From Pikeienuella piscinae (GTDB lineage: Bacteria > Pseudomonadota > Alphaproteobacteria > Rhodobacterales > Rhodobacteraceae), in NCBI RefSeq assembly GCF_011044155.1, contig NZ_CP049056.1, positions 2,232,001 to 2,296,000 on the forward strand: DNA of 64,000 bases. Direction: 5' to 3'. Below the pieces are notes generated by a model. It was not told where the DNA came from, did no database searches, and saw only the letters and a list, made by a program, of their open reading frames with translations. Positions 46,320-54,010 of this stretch are shown here, one piece after another (position 1 is the first letter of the stretch; the number at the start of each line of letters is the position of its first letter). The position numbers were made by a program, and so were the translations under genes.

Positions 46320-47122
46320 TTGCCAGGTCTCCTTCCGGCGGCGGCGGCAAGATCGGCGGCGCGCGCCGGGGCGATCTCGAGCACACGGTCGCTTGGTGGC
46401 ACGAATATGCGCTGCCATGTGATCGGCGCGTCGCGGTAGCTCATGCCGGCGATCGTCCAGACGATGCCGTATTGCCCGCTAGGCAACTGGATGCGCCGCG
46501 TCACGCGCGGCGGCAACACTTGGCACTGCATCGTCTGGCGGGTGTTCAAAGTCGGCGCGTTGAAACGCTCCGCCAGCATGTCGCGAAATGAAACGCCGTT
46601 CAGCGTCGACTGGCTCATCTTCGCAAGCGCCGCAAAGCGTCCAGCCGGGAGATAGATCTCGCTGAAGACATCGAACTCGTCATTGACGGAGGCGATACGC
46701 TGGATGCGGACATAGCCGTCGCCGGGCGCGCCGAACAGCTGGCTCCACGGACCGGCGGCGTCGGTTGTTTCGACCCCGATGATCGTGAAGCAAACCGGCA
46801 ACACCCGCGTATCGCCCTCGCCCACGAACCGGAAATGCTGAAGCTGCGTCTCCTGCGCGCGAGCGCCCGAAACGAAGGTGCCGCGCCCGTGATGCCGCTC
46901 GACGACTCCCATCGCCACAAGACTGCGAAGCGCCCGTTGCACGGTCCCGAGGCTCGCGCCCATCTCGACCACAAGCTGGTCTTCCGCGGGCAACTGATCG
47001 CCCGGCATCCAGCGCCCCGCTTCGATTGCTGTCAGGATCGCCTCCGAGACCAGCTTGTGCTTCGACCGACCTGATCCGACCGCGCGCGTAGCGGGTGATC
47101 GAATACTCTGGGTCGGTCCCAT
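46316..47122 (-). CDS. GntR family transcriptional regulator with UTRA domain (HutC subfamily)
   Basis: A 268-residue regulator with an N-terminal winged helix-turn-helix (KLVSEAILTAIEAGRWMPGDQLPAEDQL, then SLGTVQRALRSLVAMGVVERHHGRGTFV) and a C-terminal UTRA-type ligand-binding domain (about residues 90-250). It is first in the operon with the ComA-like gene and TRAP transporter, and probably represses it until a metabolite binds. A 12-bp inverted repeat at 47130-47141 overlaps its ribosome-binding region, as expected for autoregulation. Confidence 0.9.
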   Translation of the reverse strand: MGPTQSIRSPATRAVGSGRSKHKLVSEAILTAIEAGRWMPGDQLPAEDQLVVEMGASLGTVQRALRSLVAMGVVERHHGRGTFVSGARAQETQLQHFRFVGEGDTRVLPVCFTIIGVETTDAAGPWSQLFGAPGDGYVRIQRIASVNDEFDVFSEIYLPAGRFAALAKMSQSTLNGVSFRDMLAERFNAPTLNTRQTMQCQVLPPRVTRRIQLPSGQYGIVWTIAGMSYRDAPITWQRIFVPPSDRVLEIAPARAADLAAAAGRRPGK

Positions 47123-47129
47123 CAACGAT

Positions 47130-47141
47130 TCCTATCTAGGA
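47130..47141 (-). promoter_or_regulatory. Candidate GntR operator TCCTATCTAGGA
   Basis: A TCCTA/TAGGA inverted repeat with 2-base centre lies 8 bp above the GntR start. It includes the AGGA ribosome-binding site and lies downstream of the -10 element, so bound protein would block transcription or translation. Confidence 0.5.
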
Positions 47142-47153
47142 GTTTCCACGAAA

Positions 47154-47182
47154 ACGCTACAAATCCACCCCACACGTGTCAA
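47154..47182 (-). promoter_or_regulatory. Promoter of the GntR-ComA-TRAP operon
   Basis: On the minus strand a perfect TTGACA (47177-47182) is followed by 17 bases and TAGCGT (47154-47159). Transcription would begin near 47147, just above the candidate operator. Confidence 0.72.
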
Positions 47183-47445
47183 TTCCTATAAATTTCAGCG
47201 CGAAAGAAAAACATTCGGAGCGCGTCACCGCTCTTCCCCGGGTTCGCTGGCCCGCGCGGCGCCTCGATCGCCCGGTCGGCCACACCCGCATCGCCGCACG
47301 CCCATCGCAGGCTGATCGAACGTCAGAAAACCGCGCGGCCTCCGCCCATGCGCTTGTTCCCGGCAAGGCGTGAACCTATGATTTCACCGCATCTCGCAAG
47401 GGGCGGCGGCCCTTATGACGAAGGCGGCGAACAGGCTGGAAGGCG

Positions 47446-48120
47446 GTGCTGGCAGTGGATGATGGTTTGGGCGAGATTCAGCGAAGCGCGACCCTCGCCG
47501 AACAGGTCTATGATCGGCTGCGGCGCGGTCTCTTGCGCGGGCAATACAAGCCGGGCGAGAAGATCACCGCGCGGCGGCTCGCGCGAACGCTCGGCGTCAG
47601 CCCAACCCCCGCGCGCGAAGCGCTGACGCGGCTGGCGTCCGAGGGCGCGATCGAGATATCGGAGACCCGCTCCTTCCTTGTTCCGCGCCTCACCCGCCAG
47701 CGGTATCTGGAGATCTCCGAAATACGCAAACTGCTGGAGCCGCACGCGGCTCTGCTCGCCGCGCCGAAGGGCGGCGCAGTGTTCGCCGCCCGTCTGGACA
47801 AGCTCAACGAGCGCATGAAGGCCGGAAATCTCAGCGAGGATTTCGACGCGGCGCTGGAGCTCGACTCCGAATTCCACCTGATGTTCTATGCCCGCGCGGC
47901 GTCGCCGGTGCTGACGCGGATGATCGACGTGCTCTGGCTTCAGGTCGGCCCGATGCGGACCCTGCTGCCGCATGTGTTCAGGAAGAGTCTGACCGGATAC
48001 CGCAACCATCTCGCGGTAATCGAAGCCGTGCGCGCCCGCGACCCGCAGGGCGCGAGCAACGCCATCCAGAAGGACCTGAGCGACGGGATCGAGGGCCTGC
48101 TCGCGGCCCTCGACCCCTGA
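47446..48120 (+). CDS. GntR family transcriptional regulator, FadR/VanR (FCD) type
   Basis: A 224-residue regulator: N-terminal winged helix-turn-helix (YDRLRRGLLRGQYKPGEKITARRLARTLGVSPTPAREALTRLASEGAI) and an all-helical FCD ligand domain with Asp and His residues (LDSEFHLMFY, YRNHLAVIEAV) that usually bind a metal and a carboxylate. The GTG at 47446 is a tentative start. It is convergent with the PLP-decarboxylase gene (4-bp gap). It may control the aap-decarboxylase operon; the TGATATATCA palindrome upstream of aapJ (52727-52736) is a possible site. Confidence 0.9.
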   Translation: MLAVDDGLGEIQRSATLAEQVYDRLRRGLLRGQYKPGEKITARRLARTLGVSPTPAREALTRLASEGAIEISETRSFLVPRLTRQRYLEISEIRKLLEPHAALLAAPKGGAVFAARLDKLNERMKAGNLSEDFDAALELDSEFHLMFYARAASPVLTRMIDVLWLQVGPMRTLLPHVFRKSLTGYRNHLAVIEAVRARDPQGASNAIQKDLSDGIEGLLAALDP

Positions 48121-48124
48121 ACTT

Positions 48125-49390
48125 TCAGGAGTAGACCGCCTCGATGGACGAGGTGCCCGGCTCAAGCGTCCGGGCGATATCAACAGCTTCACCCAGATCC
48201 TTGAGGAAGGCTTCGCGCGCCGGCGCATGCATGAGGGACATCATCGCGTGAAGCCCGCGCGGGCGTCGCGTCAGCGCGGGCAGCCAGCCGCGCTTGTACA
48301 TCTCCACGGCGGCGTGGAAGATGTCGAACTCGTCCGATCCGTAGTTGATCAGTGTCAGATCGGGCTTCGCCCAGAACTTCATGCCGGGGATTTCCCTAAT
48401 CCCCTCGACATAGGCGTCAGTCATCGCGCCGAGGCGCTCCGCCGCCGCGCAGTAGCCGGATTCGCCGAGATGGTTCAGCACCGCCCAGGACGCGGCGACC
48501 GCGCCGCCGGGCCGGGTGCCGGCGAGGGTGGACGTCTGGAACCGCCCGCTCGGCCAGGCGTCAGCGACGAATTTCGCGCGCTCCATATCGTCGGCGTCAC
48601 GGTAAAACACCGTGGAGGCGGGCTTGGGGCAGAAACCGAACTTGTGGAGATCGGCGGAGATCGAACGGACGCCAGGGTAGCGGAAGTCGAAATCCGGCGT
48701 CGGTCGGCCGATCTTCGTGAAGAAGGGCGCCATCCAGCCGCCGACGCAGGCGTCGACATGCAACCAGACCCCGGCATCCTCGGCCAGCGCGCTCAACTCC
48801 TCGATCGGGTCGACCACGCCATGCGGAAAACAAGGCGCCGAGCCGAGGATGGCGATGGTTCGATCGTCAATCAGCGGGCGCAGCGCCTCCGGATCGGCGC
48901 GCATATCGGCGCGCAATCCACCGCGCCGGATCTCGAGGTCCATCGCATCGGCGGCCTTGTCGAAAGCGGGATGGGCGGTGATCGGGATCACAATGTTGAG
49001 CGGGACTGCGGCGGCGCCATTCCCGCGCTTCGCGCGCCACGCGTCGCGCGCCGCCTTCATGGCGAGGAATATGCTCTCGCTGCCGCCGGTCGAAAAGACG
49101 CCGGCCGCGCCGGTCGGCGCATGAAAGAGCGAGAGACCGAAATCAAGCACCTCCTTCTCCATCGAACCGATGCTGAAGAAGGCGCGTTCACGGCCCAGCG
49201 CATTCTCGCTGAAAAACTCCATGAACGCCTTCTTGCCGATCTCGTAGGTTTCCTCGTCATTGCGGAACACGAAAAGCGGCGTACGCCCATTCTTCCAGTC
49301 GAGATCGCCGGAGGTCCGCCCGCGCATGTCCGCGAGAAGGTCGTCCCAGGCGCGCCCCTCCACTGGAAATGCATGTCTTGCTTCGGTCAT
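48125..49390 (-). CDS. Group II PLP-dependent decarboxylase (Glu/Tyr-decarboxylase or sphingosine-phosphate-lyase-like)
   Basis: A 421-residue fold type I enzyme. The PLP-binding lysine is in SISADLHKFGFCPKPAS (about residue 230), with the conserved HVDACVGGWMAPF upstream and TGGSESIFLAMKAARD near residue 110. The group includes amino-acid decarboxylases and sphingosine-1-phosphate lyases. GAGGAG precedes the ATG at 49390. It is the last gene of the operon that starts with the amino-acid binding protein, so it probably acts on the imported amino acid or amine; the substrate is not deducible. Confidence 0.88.
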   Translation of the reverse strand: MTEARHAFPVEGRAWDDLLADMRGRTSGDLDWKNGRTPLFVFRNDEETYEIGKKAFMEFFSENALGRERAFFSIGSMEKEVLDFGLSLFHAPTGAAGVFSTGGSESIFLAMKAARDAWRAKRGNGAAAVPLNIVIPITAHPAFDKAADAMDLEIRRGGLRADMRADPEALRPLIDDRTIAILGSAPCFPHGVVDPIEELSALAEDAGVWLHVDACVGGWMAPFFTKIGRPTPDFDFRYPGVRSISADLHKFGFCPKPASTVFYRDADDMERAKFVADAWPSGRFQTSTLAGTRPGGAVAASWAVLNHLGESGYCAAAERLGAMTDAYVEGIREIPGMKFWAKPDLTLINYGSDEFDIFHAAVEMYKRGWLPALTRRPRGLHAMMSLMHAPAREAFLKDLGEAVDIARTLEPGTSSIEAVYS

Positions 49391-49436
49391 TTCATTCTCC
49401 TCGTCATCAATCAATCAAGTCTCGGTCGCTGACCGT

Positions 49437-50486
49437 TCATTTCGCGCGCGTCTGCGCCAGCCGCCCCTCGATCCGCCGGCCGTAAGCGGAGATCGCGCCG
49501 CACATGATCGCGTAGATCAGCGCCGCGAAGACGAAAGCCTCGACGTGAAAGCCGATCCATTTCGGGTCCGCGAGGGCGGCTTTCGCCGCGCCGAGGAGAT
49601 CGAGCATCGCGACGATCACCACCAGCGAGGTGCCCTTGAGGCAGGCGATAATCAGGCTGACCGTCGGCGGCAGCACGATCTCGAAAACCTGAGGCAGCAC
49701 GACACGGACCATCATCGCGAAATAGGAAAGGCCGAGCGCGCGCGACGCCTCAAACTGGCCCGACGGGATCGCCTGCAGCCCGCCGCGCAGGACCTCCGCC
49801 ATATAGGCCGCGATAAAGACCGTGAGGCCGAACAGCACCCGCACCAGCCCACTCGGCGCGAAACCCTGCGGCAGGATCACTGGGATCAGGACAGACGCCA
49901 TGAAGAGAACGCTGATCAGCGGCACGCCGCGGACAAGCTCGACATAGACCGTGGCGACGTACCGGAACGCGGGCAGCTTCGAATAACGCGCGAGCGCGAT
50001 CGGGATCGCCAAGAAAATGCCGAAGAAAGTGCCGAAGATCGTGAGCAGCACCGTGAGCGGCAGACCACCCCAATAGGAGCTGTCGATATAGCGAAGGCCC
50101 AGAACCCCACCCCACATCAGCACGGAGTAGAGGATCAAGCCGACCACCCAGGCGCCGGCGAGCGCCGGACGCCAGAAGCGCGGATTGAGCGAGAACGCGA
50201 CCAGCGCCGCCAGAATCAGCGTCGCAATCACCGGGCGCCATTGTTCGACGTAAACGTAGCGGCCGAAGAGGATCAGTCGCGCCTTCGCGCGAATGAAGGC
50301 CCAGCATGCGCCGCCCTCCGGCGGGCAGCCGTTCATGTCCTCCGCCGACCAGACGGCGGAGAAGATCGCCCAGTCCAGGACTGGCGGGACGATCAGCATC
50401 AGCAGCGCGAGGCCGGCGAGATTGGTCGCCGCCGCGCCCGGCGTGGCGTAGAGCGGCCGGAGCCACCGGTCGAGCGCGGCGATCAT
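49437..50486 (-). CDS. aapM: Amino-acid ABC transporter permease (AapM-like)
   Basis: A 349-residue inner-membrane permease of the HisM/GlnP class. Several hydrophobic helices precede the transport domain; the C-terminal half has VELVRGVPLISVLFMASVLIP (about residue 185) and the EAA-type loop EASRALGLSYFAMMVRVVLPQ. The N-terminal extra helices resemble AapM of general L-amino-acid systems. Its ATG overlaps the aapQ stop by four bases. Confidence 0.88.
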   Translation of the reverse strand: MIAALDRWLRPLYATPGAAATNLAGLALLMLIVPPVLDWAIFSAVWSAEDMNGCPPEGGACWAFIRAKARLILFGRYVYVEQWRPVIATLILAALVAFSLNPRFWRPALAGAWVVGLILYSVLMWGGVLGLRYIDSSYWGGLPLTVLLTIFGTFFGIFLAIPIALARYSKLPAFRYVATVYVELVRGVPLISVLFMASVLIPVILPQGFAPSGLVRVLFGLTVFIAAYMAEVLRGGLQAIPSGQFEASRALGLSYFAMMVRVVLPQVFEIVLPPTVSLIIACLKGTSLVVIVAMLDLLGAAKAALADPKWIGFHVEAFVFAALIYAIMCGAISAYGRRIEGRLAQTRAK

Positions 50487-51652
50487 CGCTCCACCAGCCT
50501 CGCGCGGGCGTTCAGCCAGTTCAGGATCAGCGAAGTGATCAGGCTGAGCACGAGATAGATGATCATCACGATCGAGATGCATTCGATCGCCTGCCCGGTC
50601 TCGAACACGGCGATGTTGGAGACCCTGACGATCTCCGGATAACCGATCGCCACCGCAAGCGAGCTTTCCTTGGTGAGGTTGAGATAGGAGTTGGTCATGC
50701 TCGGCAGGATGATCCGCAGCGCCTGCGGCAGGATGATCTTGCGCATCACCCGCCATGACGAAAGGCCGAGGGCGGCTCCCGCCTCTCGCTGGCCCTTGTC
50801 CACTCCGAGAATGCCGGCGCGGATGATCTCGGCGTTGAAGGCGCCGACATAGATCGTCAGACCGAGCAGCATTGCGGCGAATTCAGGCGAAAGCTCGATC
50901 CCGCCACGAAAGTTGAAACCGGCGAGTTCCGGCTTCTGAAGCTCCACCGGCGCGCCGTAAACGAAAAACGTGACGACGACCGGCAGGGCGAACGCGGCCA
51001 TCGCCACGCCCTTGCGGCGCAGGAAGAACCAGGCCGCGCCCGCCAGCGCGACGCCGACAAGGGCGGCCAGACCGATCGGCCCGTGCGCGGGGTCCGCGAC
51101 CGGCGCCGGAAGATATAACCCGCGATTGGTGAGGTAGACCCCTTCGAAGGGCGAGAGCGCCTTTCTCACCGTCGGGAGCGAACTGGTGAGAATCGTGTGC
51201 CAGAAGATGAGCTGCAGGAGGAGCGGCACGTTGCGCACCGCGTCGATATAAAGCCGGCAGGCGGTCGCGATCACCACGCTCGGCGAAAGCTGACCGAGGG
51301 CGATCACCAGCCCGACGATGGTCGAGAGAACGATGCCGATGGCCGCAACCTTCAGCGTGTTCGCGAGCCCCGCCGCAAAGGCGCGGAAATAGCTGTCGCC
51401 GGCGCGAAAAGGAATGACGCTCTCGCCAAGCTCGAAATTGGCGTCCTCGAAGAGGAAGCCGTAACCCGATTTGACCGAAAGTCGCTCCAGATTGGTCGAA
51501 ACCGCGTCGACAGCCACCCAGCCGACAATCAGGAGGATGATGATGAAAAGCGTCTGCGCAAGAATGTCGGACCGTCGCGCACGCGCGACAAAGCGTGGGA
51601 TGGGCGTGAGGAGACGGGCGCCGGAGCGCCCGCCACGGTCGATTTCGCTCAC
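50483..51652 (-). CDS. aapQ: Amino-acid ABC transporter permease (AapQ-like)
   Basis: The second permease, 389 residues. It has an N-terminal helix and the long periplasmic insertion seen in AapQ (about residues 60-110), the RNVPLLLQLIFWHTILTSSLP segment, and the EAA-type loop GAALGLSSWRVMRKIILPQAL. It overlaps both the aapJ stop and the aapM start by four bases, so all three are translationally coupled. Confidence 0.88.
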   Translation of the reverse strand: MSEIDRGGRSGARLLTPIPRFVARARRSDILAQTLFIIILLIVGWVAVDAVSTNLERLSVKSGYGFLFEDANFELGESVIPFRAGDSYFRAFAAGLANTLKVAAIGIVLSTIVGLVIALGQLSPSVVIATACRLYIDAVRNVPLLLQLIFWHTILTSSLPTVRKALSPFEGVYLTNRGLYLPAPVADPAHGPIGLAALVGVALAGAAWFFLRRKGVAMAAFALPVVVTFFVYGAPVELQKPELAGFNFRGGIELSPEFAAMLLGLTIYVGAFNAEIIRAGILGVDKGQREAGAALGLSSWRVMRKIILPQALRIILPSMTNSYLNLTKESSLAVAIGYPEIVRVSNIAVFETGQAIECISIVMIIYLVLSLITSLILNWLNARARLVER

Positions 51653-52665
51653 TGCCAGCCGGGCGCCACCATCGCACCGCCGTCGCGCCAGAGCGCGTTC
51701 ATGCCGCGCGGCACGTCGAGACCGGAGCCGGAGCCGAGGTTCCGGTCATAGAACTCCCCGAAATTGCCGATCGCCTTGATGACGTTGACCATCCAGTCGT
51801 TGGAAACGCCCATGTCGGCGCCGATCGAGCCTTCGACACCCAGGAAGCGGCGAACGACCGGATCGGTCGAGGTCGCGGCGATCTCGTCGACATTATCGGA
51901 GGTGATCCCCATCTCCTCGGCCGTGATCATTCCCCAGTGCATCCATTTCAGCACTTCATGGAACGCCGGATTTCCCTGCCGAATGACCGGCGCCTCAAAG
52001 GATTTCGCGATCAGCTCGTCGAGAATCACGCTCCCGTCCGGATTGGCGGACTTGGCGCGCCGGATCGCCAGATAGGGCGGCTCCATGGTCACGGCATCGC
52101 AGCGTTGTTCGAAATAGTTTGCGAACATCTGGTCGCTGCTTTCGGTGGCGACGGGGGTGAAGCTCATCCCCTTGCCGCGAAACCAGTCGGCGAGATAACG
52201 TTCCGTCGTCGTGCCGGCGAGGACGCAGACCGTGGCGCCGTCAAGTTCGTCGACCGAGGTGACGCCAAGCTCCTTGTGGACCATGAAGCCCTGCCCGGTC
52301 AGATGGTTCGGCCCGATGAAATCGATCCCCATCGTCGTCTCGCGGGAGATCGTCTGCGTGACGCTGCGCGACAGGATGTCGATTTCGCCGGACTCGAGCG
52401 ACGGAAACATCTGCGCGCCGGTCAGCACGACGAAATCGACCTTGTCGGGATCGCCGAAGATCGCCGCCGCGGCACCCTTGCAGAAGTCGACATCATAACC
52501 GGACCATTCGCCCTTGTCATTCAGAAACCCGACGCCGGCCAGGTAGTCCAGCGTCCCGCATTTCAGCGAACCGCGCTCCTTGATGTCGTCGAGAAGTTCG
52601 GCCTGAGCCGCCCCCGCCGTCAGAATCGCCAGCGCGCCGGCGGCGATCAGTCTTGATACGATCAT
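51649..52665 (-). CDS. aapJ: General L-amino-acid ABC transporter substrate-binding protein (AapJ-like)
   Basis: The periplasmic binding protein, 338 residues, with a signal peptide (MIVSRLIAAGALAILTAGAAQA, cleavage before Glu) and family segments GSLKCGTLDYLAGVGF, GEWSGYDVDFCKGAAAAIFG and TGAQMFPSLESGEIDILSRSVTQT. It closely follows the AapJ pattern of broad-specificity uptake. The second ATG (52665) is chosen because GGGAG lies 7 bases upstream. No ATPase gene is found beside it; the next same-strand genes are two permeases and a decarboxylase. Confidence 0.92.
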   Translation of the reverse strand: MIVSRLIAAGALAILTAGAAQAELLDDIKERGSLKCGTLDYLAGVGFLNDKGEWSGYDVDFCKGAAAAIFGDPDKVDFVVLTGAQMFPSLESGEIDILSRSVTQTISRETTMGIDFIGPNHLTGQGFMVHKELGVTSVDELDGATVCVLAGTTTERYLADWFRGKGMSFTPVATESSDQMFANYFEQRCDAVTMEPPYLAIRRAKSANPDGSVILDELIAKSFEAPVIRQGNPAFHEVLKWMHWGMITAEEMGITSDNVDEIAATSTDPVVRRFLGVEGSIGADMGVSNDWMVNVIKAIGNFGEFYDRNLGSGSGLDVPRGMNALWRDGGAMVAPGWQ

Positions 52666-53079
52666 GATCATGCTCCCGTGGACTTAGTCGTGTTTGTGCG
52701 TCTCTTGTGAGTGAAAAGCTGTCATGTGATATATCATTTTTCAACACATATCTGCCCGCCATGGCTTGTCGACGGCAGTTAACCCGGACGGTCCCGAAGC
52801 GGGGCCCGAAGCGCCTGTTGCTGAAGTGAAGCGTGAAAACGGTCTTGGTTGGATCGGGCGCGACGAAAGCCTGCAACCTCTTGAGGCGTGCTCAGCCGGC
52901 GCGGGAGGCAGCGGCGAAGCAGACAAACGCCGCATGATGGGAGGCGCAGGCCAGGGTAAAATACGCCTATATCTAATATGCTATTTATGATATTAATCAA
53001 TTGTTTACGATCTTTCTCTTGACTTAAACGCGAAGTTATGAAAAACTCTCATTATCTGGCAAGGGGTGGGATCTCGAAC
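52666..53079. other. AT-rich divergent region between aapJ and the lipoprotein gene
   Basis: About 400 bp with a 10-bp palindrome at 52727-52736 and strongly AT-rich stretches at 52725-52750 and 52965-53060. Promoters for both divergent genes should lie here, but no single -35/-10 pair stands out. No credible gene was seen. Confidence 0.5.
52727..52736 (-). promoter_or_regulatory. Palindrome TGATATATCA upstream of aapJ
   Basis: A perfect 10-bp palindrome about 60 bp above the aapJ start, in an AT-rich patch that could include the promoter. FCD-type GntR regulators often use AT-rich palindromes, so the regulator at 47446 is a candidate binder. Confidence 0.4.
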
Positions 53080-53979
53080 ATGAAACTCTCGGCTTTGGGC
53101 ACCGCCCTCATCGTTTCGTCCATTCTGGCCGGTGGATGCTCCACCAATCGCGGCGCCGAAGAGTTCGGCTTCTATCGCGAAACCTTCCAGCAGACCCGCA
53201 GCGCTTCGGATGCGATCCTGGACCGGCTCGCAGTGACCGAGCGGCGGCTGTGGCGGAACTGCGTCAATGTGCTGGAGATCGACGACCCGCTCGATTGCGA
53301 AGCGCTGGTGCGCGGGCAGACGCCCTTCAAGCCCGACCAGGCGCTCTATTTGGTGAGCGCCGGCGATCCGCCTGCGACAGCTGCCTTCCGGCGCGCCATC
53401 GCCGCGGTCGGCGCCTACACCGAGGCGCTCAACGCGCTGGCCTCCGGTCAGTCCGCAGATGTCGTATCGGGTCAGGTCGGGCGGATCGTCGACATCGCGG
53501 CCGCTGCCGCCACGGCCGTGGCCCCGCCGGCCGCAGCCGGCGCCGGCATTACCGCGGCCATTTCCGGAGTCAATGCGCATGTGCGGGCCTTCCGGGCCCC
53601 GGCCCGCGGGGCGATCGGATTCGTCGCGCGCGCCGAATTCCGCGATCAACTTCTGGCCAATGGCGAGACGATGAAGGCGGCGCTGAAAGGCGTGCGAGAC
53701 GCGACGCCCGAGATCTTCGCCGCATTCAGGGGCCATGCGATCCTGACCATTGGACGGGGTGGCGATCTGGAGGCGCGGGCCGACGCGATAGAGGAAACGC
53801 GGGTGCTGCTCGCCAACTGGGTGATCCTGCTGGACGCCGCGGACCGGGCGCTTGATGCGGCGCTCGCGGCGGCGGCTGGTGAAGGCGATGGCGGCGTCTC
53901 CGGTCTGATCGCCGCCGGCCAGTTGCTGACGATGGCGGCGGAGGAAACGCGCCGCGCATTGGCCGGCGGCGTTGAGTGA
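53080..53979 (+). CDS. Putative lipoprotein of unknown function
   Basis: A 299-residue protein with a lipoprotein signal peptide: MKLSALGTALIVSSILAGGC, lipid-modified Cys20, then STNRG. The mature part is mostly helical and alanine-rich, with a hydrophobic stretch (about residues 120-180, VDIAAAAATAVAPPAAAGAG). The ATG at 53080 is chosen because the signal peptide begins there; an in-frame ATG at 53038 is also open. It was not assigned to a family. It lies 31 bp upstream of the cell-wall hydrolase gene and is probably co-transcribed with it. Confidence 0.75.
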   Translation: MKLSALGTALIVSSILAGGCSTNRGAEEFGFYRETFQQTRSASDAILDRLAVTERRLWRNCVNVLEIDDPLDCEALVRGQTPFKPDQALYLVSAGDPPATAAFRRAIAAVGAYTEALNALASGQSADVVSGQVGRIVDIAAAAATAVAPPAAAGAGITAAISGVNAHVRAFRAPARGAIGFVARAEFRDQLLANGETMKAALKGVRDATPEIFAAFRGHAILTIGRGGDLEARADAIEETRVLLANWVILLDAADRALDAALAAAAGEGDGGVSGLIAAGQLLTMAAEETRRALAGGVE

Positions 53980-54010
53980 TCCGAAGAATTTCGACCGGAG
54001 AGGATAGGAC

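Larger units (their letters stand above)
47123..47445. other. Divergent intergenic region between two GntR-type regulators
   Basis: The gap holds the promoter and operator of the UTRA-type GntR gene near its left end. The rest, from about 47190, has a few AT-rich stretches, but no convincing promoter for the FadR-type gene, no operator and no gene was seen. Confidence 0.5.

Noticed and set aside
52766-52990. Short frames in the aapJ/lipoprotein gap
   Set aside because: No ribosome-binding site, no hydrophobic or conserved pattern, and the frames overlap each other on opposite strands.
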